Shown here piece after piece: positions 46,249-55,204 of a stretch of DNA of 63,149 bases; the first letter of the stretch is position 1; each line of letters opens with the position of its first letter. The stretch covers positions 1 to 63,149 of the forward strand of contig NZ_WFKJ01000012.1 of NCBI RefSeq assembly GCF_009208075.1, given 5' to 3'. A program made the translations under genes and the position numbers. The notes below the pieces were generated by a model. It was not told the origin of the DNA, did no database searches, and saw nothing but the letters and a program-made list of their open reading frames with translations. Source of the stretch: Poseidonibacter ostreae (GTDB taxonomy: Bacteria > Campylobacterota > Campylobacteria > Campylobacterales > Arcobacteraceae).

Positions 46249-46647
46249 ATGAAAAAAATACTTATTTTTATCTCTTTACTTTCTTCCCTTCTACTTTCTT
46301 TAAATGCTAAAGAAAATAAGCCTATTATTGTTGATGAATTAGAAGTTTATATCGAAAACCATATTATAATAGTAGATATTAGAGATAAACGTAAATGGAA
46401 GACTACTGGTATTATTCCAAATTCTTATAGATTAACTTATAATGAAAAAGAAGAAGAAAAATGGTTATATACTTTAATAAAGCTAATAAAAGATAAGAAT
46501 AGACCTTTTGTTTTAATATCAAAAAAAGGTGAAGTTGCCAAAACTTTAGCAGCAAAACTATTAGAAAAGAAAATAAATAATGTAATGTATCTTGATGGTG
46601 GAATTGATGAGTGGATAGACTCAGATAGAAAAGTAATAAACTACTAA
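46249..46647 (+). CDS. Exported rhodanese-fold protein without catalytic Cys
   Basis: A 132-residue protein with a signal peptide (about 1-20). Rhodanese features are IIVDIRDKRKW and the ending YLDGGIDEW. At the place of the catalytic cysteine loop it has ISKKG, with S91 where Cys is expected, so sulfurtransferase activity is unlikely. It may bind a partner or ligand. Its stop codon overlaps the next, convergent rhodanese gene. Confidence 0.8.
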   Translation: MKKILIFISLLSSLLLSLNAKENKPIIVDELEVYIENHIIIVDIRDKRKWKTTGIIPNSYRLTYNEKEEEKWLYTLIKLIKDKNRPFVLISKKGEVAKTLAAKLLEKKINNVMYLDGGIDEWIDSDRKVINY

Positions 46648-47003
46648 ACTATATATTTAGTAGTTTCTCTTAATTCTTGTTGCCATAAAGCCATTCCACC
46701 AAATAAGTGAGCTGTATTTTTATATCCTTGCTCGATTAGGAAATTTCCTATAGTTCTTGTTCTATTTGCATGTGCACAGATTAATACAAAAGTTTGATCT
46801 TTTGATCTTACTATTTTTTCAAACTCTTTCATCCAGTTTTGTATATCATGATTTCCATATTCATCGAAAAATGTCATAAGATGAGCATTTTTTATTATAC
46901 CTGTTCTTTTAAATTCATCTTCTCTTCTTACATCAATCATTACAATATTATCATCAATCATTTTTTCTACTATTCTAGGTTGTAAATCTACTAATTCATT
47001 CAT
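46644..47003 (-). CDS. Rhodanese-fold protein with catalytic Cys
   Basis: A 119-residue single-domain rhodanese, cytosolic. MIDVRREDEF is the N-terminal signature, and C76 in LICAHANRTR is the likely catalytic cysteine, though the loop differs from the usual CRxGxR. I start at the ATG at 47003 behind AAGGATA instead of 33 nt earlier. Its closing HLFGGMALWQ matches its neighbour, so the two are probably old paralogues. Confidence 0.82.
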   Translation of the reverse strand: MNELVDLQPRIVEKMIDDNIVMIDVRREDEFKRTGIIKNAHLMTFFDEYGNHDIQNWMKEFEKIVRSKDQTFVLICAHANRTRTIGNFLIEQGYKNTAHLFGGMALWQQELRETTKYIV

Positions 47004-47152
47004 ATTTATCCTTATGTTAAAATAGAATTTTAACATAAATTACTTAGAGTTATATATAATAAAATCTTATATTTGTTTTTGTTAAAATGATTAATTAACA
47101 AACTCTTTACAAAATTTTAATATAATAGACAAAACATTTTATAGGACTTTAA

Positions 47153-48901
47153 ATGAAAAAAATATTATTACTACTTTTTATGAGCTTTTATGCCTTTTCA
47201 CTAGAGCTACAACAAGATTTTTTAGAACCAGATGAAGCTTTTAAAAAAGAGTTTATAAAACAAAATGATAAAGTGATTTTTTCTTTAAATTTAGGAAAAA
47301 ATATATATCTTTATGATGATAAATTAAAAGTATTTATTACTAAACCTTCTAAAATTGAAATTACAGAAGAAGTTAATATTCCTGAACCTGTAGAGTATGA
47401 TGAGTTTATTGTTCACTTTGATAATCAAAATATCGAAATTCCTTTCTCTTTATTAAAATCAAAAGTTGATTCTTCTTCTTATGAAATAGAAGTGAAGTTC
47501 CAAGGATGTTCAAAAGCTGGGCTTTGTTATGCTCCAATGAGTGATAAGTATACTTTAGATTTAAACTCTACAAGTACAAATGAATCCACTACTAAAACAG
47601 ATACTTCAGTTGTTGATACTGAATTAAATGAAACAGATACAATTGCAAATACTTTAAAAACAGGAAATATGCTATTAGTATTAGCTACATTCTTTGGCTT
47701 TGGATTATTACTTTCATTCACACCTTGTGTTTTTCCAATGATTCCAATTTTATCTTCAATAATAGTTGGTGCTTCTCAAAATGAGAAAATGACAGCAGGA
47801 AGAGGGTTTTTCCTTTCACTTATTTATGTACTAGCAATGGCAATGGCATATACAATAGCAGGTGTAATTGCAGGATTATTTGGAGCAAATTTACAAGTAG
47901 CACTTCAAAATCCATATGTATTAACGGTATTCGCAGCTGTATTTGTAGCTCTTGCATTTTCTATGTTTGGTTACTTTAGAATTGAATTACCTCAAAGTAT
48001 TCAAAATAAAATAAATAAATCAACTGATGGAAAAGAAAAACAAGGAGTTGTTGGAATTGCAATTATGGGATTCTTATCAGCTCTTATAGTTGGACCTTGT
48101 GTTGCTCCTCCACTTGCAGGTGCTTTAGTTTATATAGGTCAAACAGGTGATGCAGTTCTTGGTGGACTTGCTTTATTTGTATTAAGTATTGGAATGGGAA
48201 TGCCTTTATTACTTATTGGACTTGGTGCTGGAAAGTTCATGCCAAAACCTGGTGGTTGGATGGATTCTGTATCAAAAGTATTTGGTATTATAATGTTAGC
48301 AATAGCCGTATGGATGTTAGATAGAGTATTAGATGCAAGTATTGTTATGTTTTTATGGTCTGCTTTATTTTTAGGAGCTGCAATTTACTTAAATGTATAT
48401 AAGCATATTTTAGCTCAAACAATCACTGCAATAATATTTCTTTATGGTGTTGCTTTATTTTTTGGAACGATTTCAGGAGCTACAAATCCTTTAAAACCAT
48501 TTGAAAAATTTACAAATGCTTCAGGAGTTGTTTCTCAAACTCAAGCTGTAAAGTTTTCTTATATTAAGAATATCAAAGAGTTAGATTTAGCAATTGCTGC
48601 TTCATCTAAACCTGTAATGTTAGATTTTTATGCTGACTGGTGTGTCTCATGTAAAGAGTTAGAAGAGATTACATTTAAAGATGCAGAAGTAATCAAAAAG
48701 CTTCAAGGGTTTACTCTTTTAAAAGCTGATGTAACAAAAAACAATGATGAAGATAAAGCATTACAAGCAAAATATGGAATAGTAGGACCTCCTGGTTTAA
48801 TATTTTGGAATGAAAATAATGAAGAAGTAAAAGCTTCAAAAATTGTAGGATATAAAAACCCTAAAGATTTTCTTGAAATTGTAAATAAATATTTTAAATA
48901 A
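47153..48901 (+). CDS. dsbD: Thiol:disulfide interchange protein DsbD
   Basis: A 582-residue protein that carries electrons from cytosolic thioredoxin to the periplasm. There is a signal peptide (about 1-17) and a periplasmic alpha domain with FQGCSKAGLCYAPMS. The central eight-helix domain has its Cys pair in SFTPCVFPM and VGPCVAPPL. A C-terminal thioredoxin domain has CVSC in YADWCVSCKELE. All six redox cysteines are present. Confidence 0.95.
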   Translation: MKKILLLLFMSFYAFSLELQQDFLEPDEAFKKEFIKQNDKVIFSLNLGKNIYLYDDKLKVFITKPSKIEITEEVNIPEPVEYDEFIVHFDNQNIEIPFSLLKSKVDSSSYEIEVKFQGCSKAGLCYAPMSDKYTLDLNSTSTNESTTKTDTSVVDTELNETDTIANTLKTGNMLLVLATFFGFGLLLSFTPCVFPMIPILSSIIVGASQNEKMTAGRGFFLSLIYVLAMAMAYTIAGVIAGLFGANLQVALQNPYVLTVFAAVFVALAFSMFGYFRIELPQSIQNKINKSTDGKEKQGVVGIAIMGFLSALIVGPCVAPPLAGALVYIGQTGDAVLGGLALFVLSIGMGMPLLLIGLGAGKFMPKPGGWMDSVSKVFGIIMLAIAVWMLDRVLDASIVMFLWSALFLGAAIYLNVYKHILAQTITAIIFLYGVALFFGTISGATNPLKPFEKFTNASGVVSQTQAVKFSYIKNIKELDLAIAASSKPVMLDFYADWCVSCKELEEITFKDAEVIKKLQGFTLLKADVTKNNDEDKALQAKYGIVGPPGLIFWNENNEEVKASKIVGYKNPKDFLEIVNKYFK

Positions 48902-48945
48902 GCACATATTTGTTATACTTCCTAAAAATTATATAAAGGGTTCAA

Positions 48946-50010
48946 ATGAACTTTAATACTATTTTAGGAAGTGTAGATTTTCTTGAGCACTTAAGAGGTA
49001 AGAAAGCAACTTTTTTATTAGCTGGAAGTGTTACAAAAACTTGTGAAATACCAAATATCTCTCAAGCTGGAATTCCTGGCAAACTATATTTAACACCTAC
49101 TTTAGATGCAGAATTTTTATGTTTAAAAACAGTTCGATCTTTAGAAGATATTGCTCAAACTCCTAAAGGTGTTCCAACACCTGCTTTAATTACAAGAGCA
49201 GTTCACGAATTAAAACCTTTTTCAAATCTTGAAATATTAGATTTAGGACTAGAAGTAAAACCCCAACTTAACTATTTTAAAATACATGATTTTGCAATAA
49301 ACCCAAGTGTACGAATTGATGATGGTGCACAAATAAATGCAATGGAAATTTTCCAAAAAGGTCTTGAATTTGGAACAAACTATGAGTCAAGTGATGATTA
49401 TGTAATTTTAGCTGAATCAGTTCCAAGTGGAACAACTACAGCGAATGCAAGTGCAAAAGCTTTAGGTTATAAATGCGATGCTTATTTCTCAAGCTCTTTT
49501 AAAGATGTTCCCAATGATATTAAAAATAGTACAATAAATGAAGCACTAAAAAGAGTTCAAAAAGATGATGATGTATTTGCAAAGTTATCAAAGGTAAGTG
49601 ATAATATGCTTATTTTTAATGCAGGATTTATTTTAGGAAGTACATCAAAAAACTTAAAAGTAATCCTTGCGGGTGGTACACAAATGGCTACCGTTTTATT
49701 AATAGTTAACTCTATATTAGAAAGCATGCAAGGAGAAATTGATTCTTCAAATATTGCACTTTGTACAACAAAATGGATAGATGAAGATGAAAACTCAAAT
49801 ATAAAAGCACTTTTAGAACAATTAAATTTTCCAATAAATACGTATGCTTCAACTTTTGATTTTAGTGATTCTTTACATCCTGCTTTAAAACTTTACGATG
49901 AGGGTGAAGCAAAAGAGGGTGTTGGTTGTGGCGCTGCTTTATGTTATGCTGCTATTAATGGTGTTAATAAAAAAGAGTTAACTTCAAAAATTGAAAGTTT
50001 CTTAGGATAA
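48946..50010 (+). CDS. cobT: CobT-like phosphoribosyltransferase (TIGR00303 type)
   Basis: A 354-residue protein of the CobT family branch known from archaea, cyanobacteria and Campylobacterota. It activates the lower-ligand base of cobalamin with nicotinate mononucleotide. It has LAESVPSGTTTANASAKALGY and GAGVGCGAAL-like text near the end (EGVGCGAALCYAA). First gene of a cobalamin operon. The branch is divergent from enteric CobT, so base preference is open. Confidence 0.85.
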   Translation: MNFNTILGSVDFLEHLRGKKATFLLAGSVTKTCEIPNISQAGIPGKLYLTPTLDAEFLCLKTVRSLEDIAQTPKGVPTPALITRAVHELKPFSNLEILDLGLEVKPQLNYFKIHDFAINPSVRIDDGAQINAMEIFQKGLEFGTNYESSDDYVILAESVPSGTTTANASAKALGYKCDAYFSSSFKDVPNDIKNSTINEALKRVQKDDDVFAKLSKVSDNMLIFNAGFILGSTSKNLKVILAGGTQMATVLLIVNSILESMQGEIDSSNIALCTTKWIDEDENSNIKALLEQLNFPINTYASTFDFSDSLHPALKLYDEGEAKEGVGCGAALCYAAINGVNKKELTSKIESFLG

Positions 50011-50014
50011 TAAA

Positions 50015-50614
50015 ATGGAATTATTTATTTCAACTTTTTTAAAAATGTTTTTTATTATGACACCATTTTTTGTGTTATCAGTTTTTTTAACAGTAACACA
50101 TGATGCAACAGCAAAAGAGAGAAAAGCTCTAGCTATAAAAGTTACAATATCAGTAATTGTGACTAGTTTAATCTTACTGTTTTTTGGTACTCATATTTTT
50201 GATGTATTTGGGATAACTTTAGATGCGTTTAGAATTGGAGCTGGAGCATTGTTATTTTTATCTGCTGTTGAATTAATTCAAGGAAATAAAGCAACTGCAA
50301 AAGTTGGAGATAAAGATATCTTAGATTTAGCAGTCGTACCTCTTGCTATTCCTATTACAATTGGACCTGGAACTATTGGTATTTTACTTGTAATGGGTGG
50401 AACTTTTGAGAACACTTCTTCAATGCTTATGGGAAGTTTAGCCTTAGTTTGTGCAGTTTTAGTTATAGGAATTATGCTTTATAGTTCAAGTATCTTTGAA
50501 AAAATAATAGGAAAGCAAGGGCTTTTAGTAATTTCTAAAATAACAGGATTATTTTTAGCAGCTTTATCTGCTCAAATTGTATTTACTGGTATTAAAAACT
50601 TTTTAGGTCTATAA
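50015..50614 (+). CDS. MarC-family membrane protein
   Basis: A 199-residue protein with six hydrophobic segments and MarC/UPF0056 text (VPLAIPITIGPGTIGILLVM). The function of the family is unknown; the old multidrug-resistance link is not supported. It lies between cobT and cobU with a 4-nt gap and a 1-nt overlap, so it is co-translated with cobalamin genes. Confidence 0.9.
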   Translation: MELFISTFLKMFFIMTPFFVLSVFLTVTHDATAKERKALAIKVTISVIVTSLILLFFGTHIFDVFGITLDAFRIGAGALLFLSAVELIQGNKATAKVGDKDILDLAVVPLAIPITIGPGTIGILLVMGGTFENTSSMLMGSLALVCAVLVIGIMLYSSSIFEKIIGKQGLLVISKITGLFLAALSAQIVFTGIKNFLGL

Positions 50615-51108
50615 TGAAAGTATTATATTTTGGTGGACAAAAATCAGGTAAAACAAGTGCTGCTTCACAAAAAGCACTTGAATTATCAAAAAATAAAAAG
50701 CCATATTATGTAGCAACATATGATAACTCTTATAATGATAGCTCAATGCAAACAAGAATTGACAGACATTTAGAAGATAGAGTTGATGAATTTTTGACAA
50801 TTGAAGAGCCAAAAGATTTAAACAAAGTAATAGTTGATAACAATACTTATTTAGTTGATTGTGTTTCTATGTGGCTTTTTAATAATCTTGGACTTTCTGA
50901 AGAAGATTTAAAACAACAGTTAAAAGATATTTGTAAAATAGATGCAAATATAGTATTTGTTTTAAACGATGTATCTTGTGGAGTAATTCCCTTTGATAGT
51001 GAATCTAGGAAATTTGTTGATTTTTCAGGACTTATTGGACAAGAGTTAGTAAAGCTTTGTGATGAAGTTTATGAAGTAAAATATTCAATTTCAAAGAAGT
51101 TAAAATGA
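50614..51108 (+). CDS. cobU: Adenosylcobinamide kinase/guanylyltransferase
   Basis: A 164-residue enzyme that phosphorylates cobinamide and adds GMP. The P-loop is GGQKSGKTS. The CobU pattern RIDRHLEDR holds the likely guanylylated His. It overlaps marC by 1 nt and cobS by 4 nt. Confidence 0.92.
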   Translation: MKVLYFGGQKSGKTSAASQKALELSKNKKPYYVATYDNSYNDSSMQTRIDRHLEDRVDEFLTIEEPKDLNKVIVDNNTYLVDCVSMWLFNNLGLSEEDLKQQLKDICKIDANIVFVLNDVSCGVIPFDSESRKFVDFSGLIGQELVKLCDEVYEVKYSISKKLK

Positions 51109-51851
51109 AACAAGTTTTAAATGCCTTTTACTTTGCACTTTCATACTTTTCAATTATTCCAGTTTTTGTAAAAGAGATGAAAATAGATAATGATACTTAT
51201 AAATATACTCTTGCCTTACTTCCTTTAGTAGGAGCAATACTTGCAAGTTTAGTAATTGGTTTAAATATTTTATTAAGTGAATTCTTTAATCCTTTATATG
51301 CAGCATTTGTAGCTTCTGTAGTATATTTAGCTCTTTATGGATTTTTACACTTAGAAGCAATATGTGATGTTGTTGATGCATGGTTTGCTTCATATTCAGG
51401 GAAAGATCCTTATGCGATTATGAAAGACCCAACTATTGGTGCAATTGGCGGACTTTATGCTTTTTGTTTTGTTTTATTAAAAGTTGGTATTTCTACTTAT
51501 GTTTTATTTGAAGAACAATATGCTCTATTTTTTACAGTTTTAGTTTTTTCAAGATTAAATTTTATGTATTTATTAGGATTTTTTAAATTTAGTAAAGATA
51601 GCTTTTTATCACTTGCTTTTCAAGGTGCAGGTGTTGGCAAACTAAAACTATATACTTTGGTGTATGTTATCTTATGCTGGTATTTACTTCCAAGTGCAAT
51701 AGTTCTTTTATTTATTTCAATGCTAAGTTTTTATTTTGTATTAAAAGTACTTAATAGAAAGTTCTCTTTTGTAAATGGAGATTGTTTAGGCTTTACACTA
51801 GAGCATACAGAATTGATACTTTTAAATATAGGATTGGCATTAATCTTATGA
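51105..51851 (+). CDS. cobS: Cobalamin-5-phosphate synthase
   Basis: A 248-residue inner-membrane enzyme that joins GDP-cobinamide with the activated base. About six to seven hydrophobic segments. The conserved cytosolic motif is visible in GFLHLEAICDVVDAWFA and the KDPTIGAIGG segment. It overlaps the next gene by 4 nt (ATGA). Confidence 0.94.
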   Translation: MKQVLNAFYFALSYFSIIPVFVKEMKIDNDTYKYTLALLPLVGAILASLVIGLNILLSEFFNPLYAAFVASVVYLALYGFLHLEAICDVVDAWFASYSGKDPYAIMKDPTIGAIGGLYAFCFVLLKVGISTYVLFEEQYALFFTVLVFSRLNFMYLLGFFKFSKDSFLSLAFQGAGVGKLKLYTLVYVILCWYLLPSAIVLLFISMLSFYFVLKVLNRKFSFVNGDCLGFTLEHTELILLNIGLALIL

Positions 51852-52861
51852 AAACTTATGAACATGGTGGTCAAATAGAAAGTTTTGCTAATGATTTAAA
51901 CTGTGAAGTAAAAGAGATAATTGACCTTTCTTCAAATATAAACTTTATAAAACCAGAAGTAAATATTGACTTTAATAATCTTGATATTTCAGCCTATCCA
52001 ATATATGATAAATTATATGAAAAAATAGCAAATAATTATAAAGTAAAACCTTCTCAAATTGAGCTTTTTAATGGTGGAAGTTCTGCAATATTTTCATTAT
52101 TTAAACACTTAAATTTAAAGCATTGTACTATTTATTCACCTGCTTATTTAGAGTATAAAAAAGCATGTATAAATTTTGGATATGAATTACGTACTATTAA
52201 TAGATTTGAAAATATAAGTTTGCCTGTAAAAGATGAAAGTTTAGTAATTTTTGTAAATCCATCAACTCCTGATGGAACATATTATGATTTAGATATTTTA
52301 ATAAACTATTGGATTGAAAAAAATTGCACTATTTTAATAGATGAAAGTTTTTTAGACTTTTGTGATGGAAATTCAGCTATTAAGTATTTAAAAAAATATG
52401 ATAAATTATATATTTTAAAATCTATGACAAAATTCTATTCAAGTGCAGGTATTAGAGTTGGAACTATAGTTTCAAATGAAAAGAATATTGATAGTCTAAA
52501 ACGTTTTGAACCTATGTGGAAACTCTCACACTTTGATTCAAATTATTTGCAAGCAGCACTTGATGATATCAACTTTAAAAGAATTTCAAAAGCAATAAAT
52601 ATTAAAAATAGAATAGAATTAGAAAATGTTTTAGAAAATACATCTTTAGTAGAATCAATATACCAAAGTAAAGCAAACTATATACTAGTGAAACTAAAAA
52701 ATATAAATGCAAAAGAACTACAAGAAAAACTAAAACGATATAAAATTATGATTCGTGATTGTTCGAACTTTGATTATTTAGATGAATATTATATAAGAGT
52801 AGCCGTAAAATCAAGAACTTCAATACAAATATTTAAAAAAGCATTAGAAGAGATATGTTAG
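51848..52861 (+). CDS. cobC: CobC/CobD-like PLP enzyme (threonine-phosphate decarboxylase)
   Basis: A 337-residue fold-type I aminotransferase relative. It opens with YEHGGQIESFA, common to this group, and the PLP lysine is likely in ILKSMTKFYSSAGIRVG. It would make (R)-1-amino-2-propanol phosphate for the cobalamin linker. I start at the ATG at 51848, overlapping the cobS stop; earlier in-frame codons lie within cobS. The symbol follows the rhizobial naming; enteric CobD is the same activity. Confidence 0.88.
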   Translation: MKTYEHGGQIESFANDLNCEVKEIIDLSSNINFIKPEVNIDFNNLDISAYPIYDKLYEKIANNYKVKPSQIELFNGGSSAIFSLFKHLNLKHCTIYSPAYLEYKKACINFGYELRTINRFENISLPVKDESLVIFVNPSTPDGTYYDLDILINYWIEKNCTILIDESFLDFCDGNSAIKYLKKYDKLYILKSMTKFYSSAGIRVGTIVSNEKNIDSLKRFEPMWKLSHFDSNYLQAALDDINFKRISKAINIKNRIELENVLENTSLVESIYQSKANYILVKLKNINAKELQEKLKRYKIMIRDCSNFDYLDEYYIRVAVKSRTSIQIFKKALEEIC

Positions 52862-53460
52862 TTCAAAACAAGTTTTTAAAATACTTCTCTTTTTTTCTAT
52901 CTTTTATTTTCTTAATTTATTTAATATATATGATAGTAAGTTCCTTTTATATAGTAAAAAAACAATTTATTGATATTGGTGATTTAACTTATGTAAACCA
53001 AGTAAGAACTGATGATTATACTTTAAAACTAGCAAATTTTTTAACAAAAGATTGTCAAAAAAATGAAGTATGTGAAGTACAATCAATGCTAGATTTTGTA
53101 ACAAAAATACCCTATAAAATAAATGAAAGCATAGCAAGAAGTTCAAAACAAGTAGTAACACAAAACTTTGGTGATTGCGATGATAAGTCAAATCTTCTAA
53201 TCTCAATGTTAAAAATGAAAGGTTATGAAGCTTATTTTGTACTTGTACCCAAACATATATTTGTAATAGTTAAGCTTGAAGAAAAACTAGCAAATAAAAA
53301 AGCATTATATGTAAATGGCAAAGCTTTTTATAAACTAGAATCAACTGCAACCTTATCCAAAATAGGATTTCCTTTAAAGTATACCTTTGATGAAATAGAG
53401 GCAATAATTGATCCTTTTAAAAACAAACAGTTAATTATAAAAGAGCTTATTTACAAGTAG
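52855..53460 (+). CDS. Membrane-anchored transglutaminase-like protein
   Basis: A 201-residue protein with one N-terminal membrane helix (about 8-33) and a transglutaminase-like core. The likely catalytic residues are C108 in NFGDCDDKSNLL and H134 in PKHIFVIV. It overlaps cobC by 7 nt, so it is translated with the cobalamin genes, but no cobalamin role is known to me. It may be a periplasmic cysteine peptidase. Its 3' end overlaps the opposing cyclase gene by 14 nt. Confidence 0.8.
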   Translation: MLVQNKFLKYFSFFLSFIFLIYLIYMIVSSFYIVKKQFIDIGDLTYVNQVRTDDYTLKLANFLTKDCQKNEVCEVQSMLDFVTKIPYKINESIARSSKQVVTQNFGDCDDKSNLLISMLKMKGYEAYFVLVPKHIFVIVKLEEKLANKKALYVNGKAFYKLESTATLSKIGFPLKYTFDEIEAIIDPFKNKQLIIKELIYK

Positions 53461-54985
53461 CTTTTTCTTTATAAATAACTAGTCTATTTTTACCACTATT
53501 TTTAGCTTCATATAAAGCTATATCAGCTTCTTTATATAAAGTATCAATATCAAGACCTTGTGATGCTTTTTTTGTACTTATTCCTATTGAAACACTTACT
53601 TTTTTATTCTTAGTATATTTATGTTCAATATTTAATTTATTTATTCTATCTATTAGTTTTTGAGCAATTATAGGAGCACTTGTTTTACCTTTTTCTTCAC
53701 TAATAAATATTGAAAACTCTTCTCCTCCCATTCTAAATGCAATATCAGATGATCTTTTCAATGAATCGAGTAATACTTTTGATATCTTTTCTAAAACTAT
53801 ATCTCCTTTTAGATGTCCATAGTTATCGTTGTATAATTTAAAAGAATCTATATCAATCATTAGGAAAGAAACATGATTTTCATTTCTAATAGATTTTTTT
53901 AATTCAATTGGCAATTGTTCATTAAAATGTCTTCTATTATATAGTTTTGTCAGCTGATCAATTTTAGATAATTCAATAAGCTCTTTAGTAGACTCATTTA
54001 GTTTTGTAGTTACATCTTCTAAAAAGAAGTAGTATATAGAAATTATTACAAAGGCTATCATAAATAAAAACACTGACAAAAGAAATTGATACTTAGCAAG
54101 TGACATTTGGTCTTTTTCTAAATTTGTTAATGCAATAATCTTTCCTACTTCATTCTTCTTTATATCATATAGTTTCATAACACCGATTTGATACTCACTT
54201 TTAGATTTCTCTTGAGTAGTTTGAAGGTTTAAATATCCATCAATTAGATTAACTAAATCTTTATTCATATATTTAATAGTTGAATTAATAATATAGTAAT
54301 CATTTGTTTCTCTATACTCTTTTATTTTTATGTTTGAATTACTCTTAAGTTTTAATTTCTCTAAATTTATAAGATTTTTTTCAATGGCAATTAATATTTC
54401 AGCATTTAATACATTTGATAAATACGGTGTTAAATAATCAATCTCTTCGCCAAGTTCCAAATAACCTACTATTTTGCCATTTATATAGTAAGGGGAAACA
54501 AATCTATTTGTTAGATTATGACTGATTCCAAACTCTATGCCATAGGAGTCTTTATTTGTTAGTGTTGAATTATTAAGAGTAAATCTATTTATCGTATCTG
54601 AATGTTTTTTAGGATTATGCACTCTTAAAAATATTTTTTCATCTAAACCATGAAAATAAAAATGAGTTATTCCAAACTTCTTATTTAGTCTTTTATATAA
54701 ATCTTTTGTAAGTAAAAAAAGTTTTTTTCTATCTTGTTGTAAAAATGCATTTGAAATATTAGTGTCTTTTTGAATATTTAGTATTAGTTCTTTATATAGT
54801 TTATTATTATCATTAATTTTATTTTTGTAGATGTTTTTTATACTATGATTAATCTCTTGAGTTCTAATATTTTGATATTTTACGTACATTGTATCAAGTG
54901 ATAAAAATGATGTAATCCCTATTATTAAAAATCCTAGTACAAAGGGAACAAATGTTTTAAATAGTAAGTATTTTTGTCCTCTCAT
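53447..54985 (-). CDS. Membrane diguanylate cyclase
   Basis: A 512-residue protein. Membrane helices at about 8-28 and 300-320 flank a double-Cache-like sensor. The GGDEF domain (about 345-510) has an intact GGEEF in RMGGEEFSIFI and DSFKLYNDNYGHLKGD. An RxxD inhibitory site is not obvious. It makes c-di-GMP. It lies between the two cobalamin operons on the opposite strand. Confidence 0.93.
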   Translation of the reverse strand: MRGQKYLLFKTFVPFVLGFLIIGITSFLSLDTMYVKYQNIRTQEINHSIKNIYKNKINDNNKLYKELILNIQKDTNISNAFLQQDRKKLFLLTKDLYKRLNKKFGITHFYFHGLDEKIFLRVHNPKKHSDTINRFTLNNSTLTNKDSYGIEFGISHNLTNRFVSPYYINGKIVGYLELGEEIDYLTPYLSNVLNAEILIAIEKNLINLEKLKLKSNSNIKIKEYRETNDYYIINSTIKYMNKDLVNLIDGYLNLQTTQEKSKSEYQIGVMKLYDIKKNEVGKIIALTNLEKDQMSLAKYQFLLSVFLFMIAFVIISIYYFFLEDVTTKLNESTKELIELSKIDQLTKLYNRRHFNEQLPIELKKSIRNENHVSFLMIDIDSFKLYNDNYGHLKGDIVLEKISKVLLDSLKRSSDIAFRMGGEEFSIFISEEKGKTSAPIIAQKLIDRINKLNIEHKYTKNKKVSVSIGISTKKASQGLDIDTLYKEADIALYEAKNSGKNRLVIYKEKATCK

Positions 54986-55105
54986 AATTTATCCTTCATA
55001 AAAAATAATTTATAAAAATACATGTAATGATTACTATAGCATATAAATAATTATAAAAGAACATATTTTAAGTTTAGTTTAAAAAAATAATTGTTTATTA
55101 CATTT

Positions 55106-55134
55106 TTGACAATATATATAATAAACAATATAAT
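55106..55134 (+). promoter_or_regulatory. Consensus promoter of the cobQ operon
   Basis: TTGACA (55106-55111), a 17-bp spacer and TATAAT (55129-55134). The leader to the cobQ ATG is about 65 nt, too short for a cobalamin riboswitch, and none is seen. Confidence 0.75.
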
Positions 55135-55204
55135 GCCAAATCTTACGACACCATAATATTTACAAAAAAGAATAAACAACTTTATAAAATAGGAATTCTA
55201 ATAG

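Noticed and set aside
55135-55204. Cobalamin riboswitch before cobQ
   Set aside because: The leader is only about 65-70 nt, AT-rich, and shows no B12-box-like sequence. The leader before cobT is even shorter.
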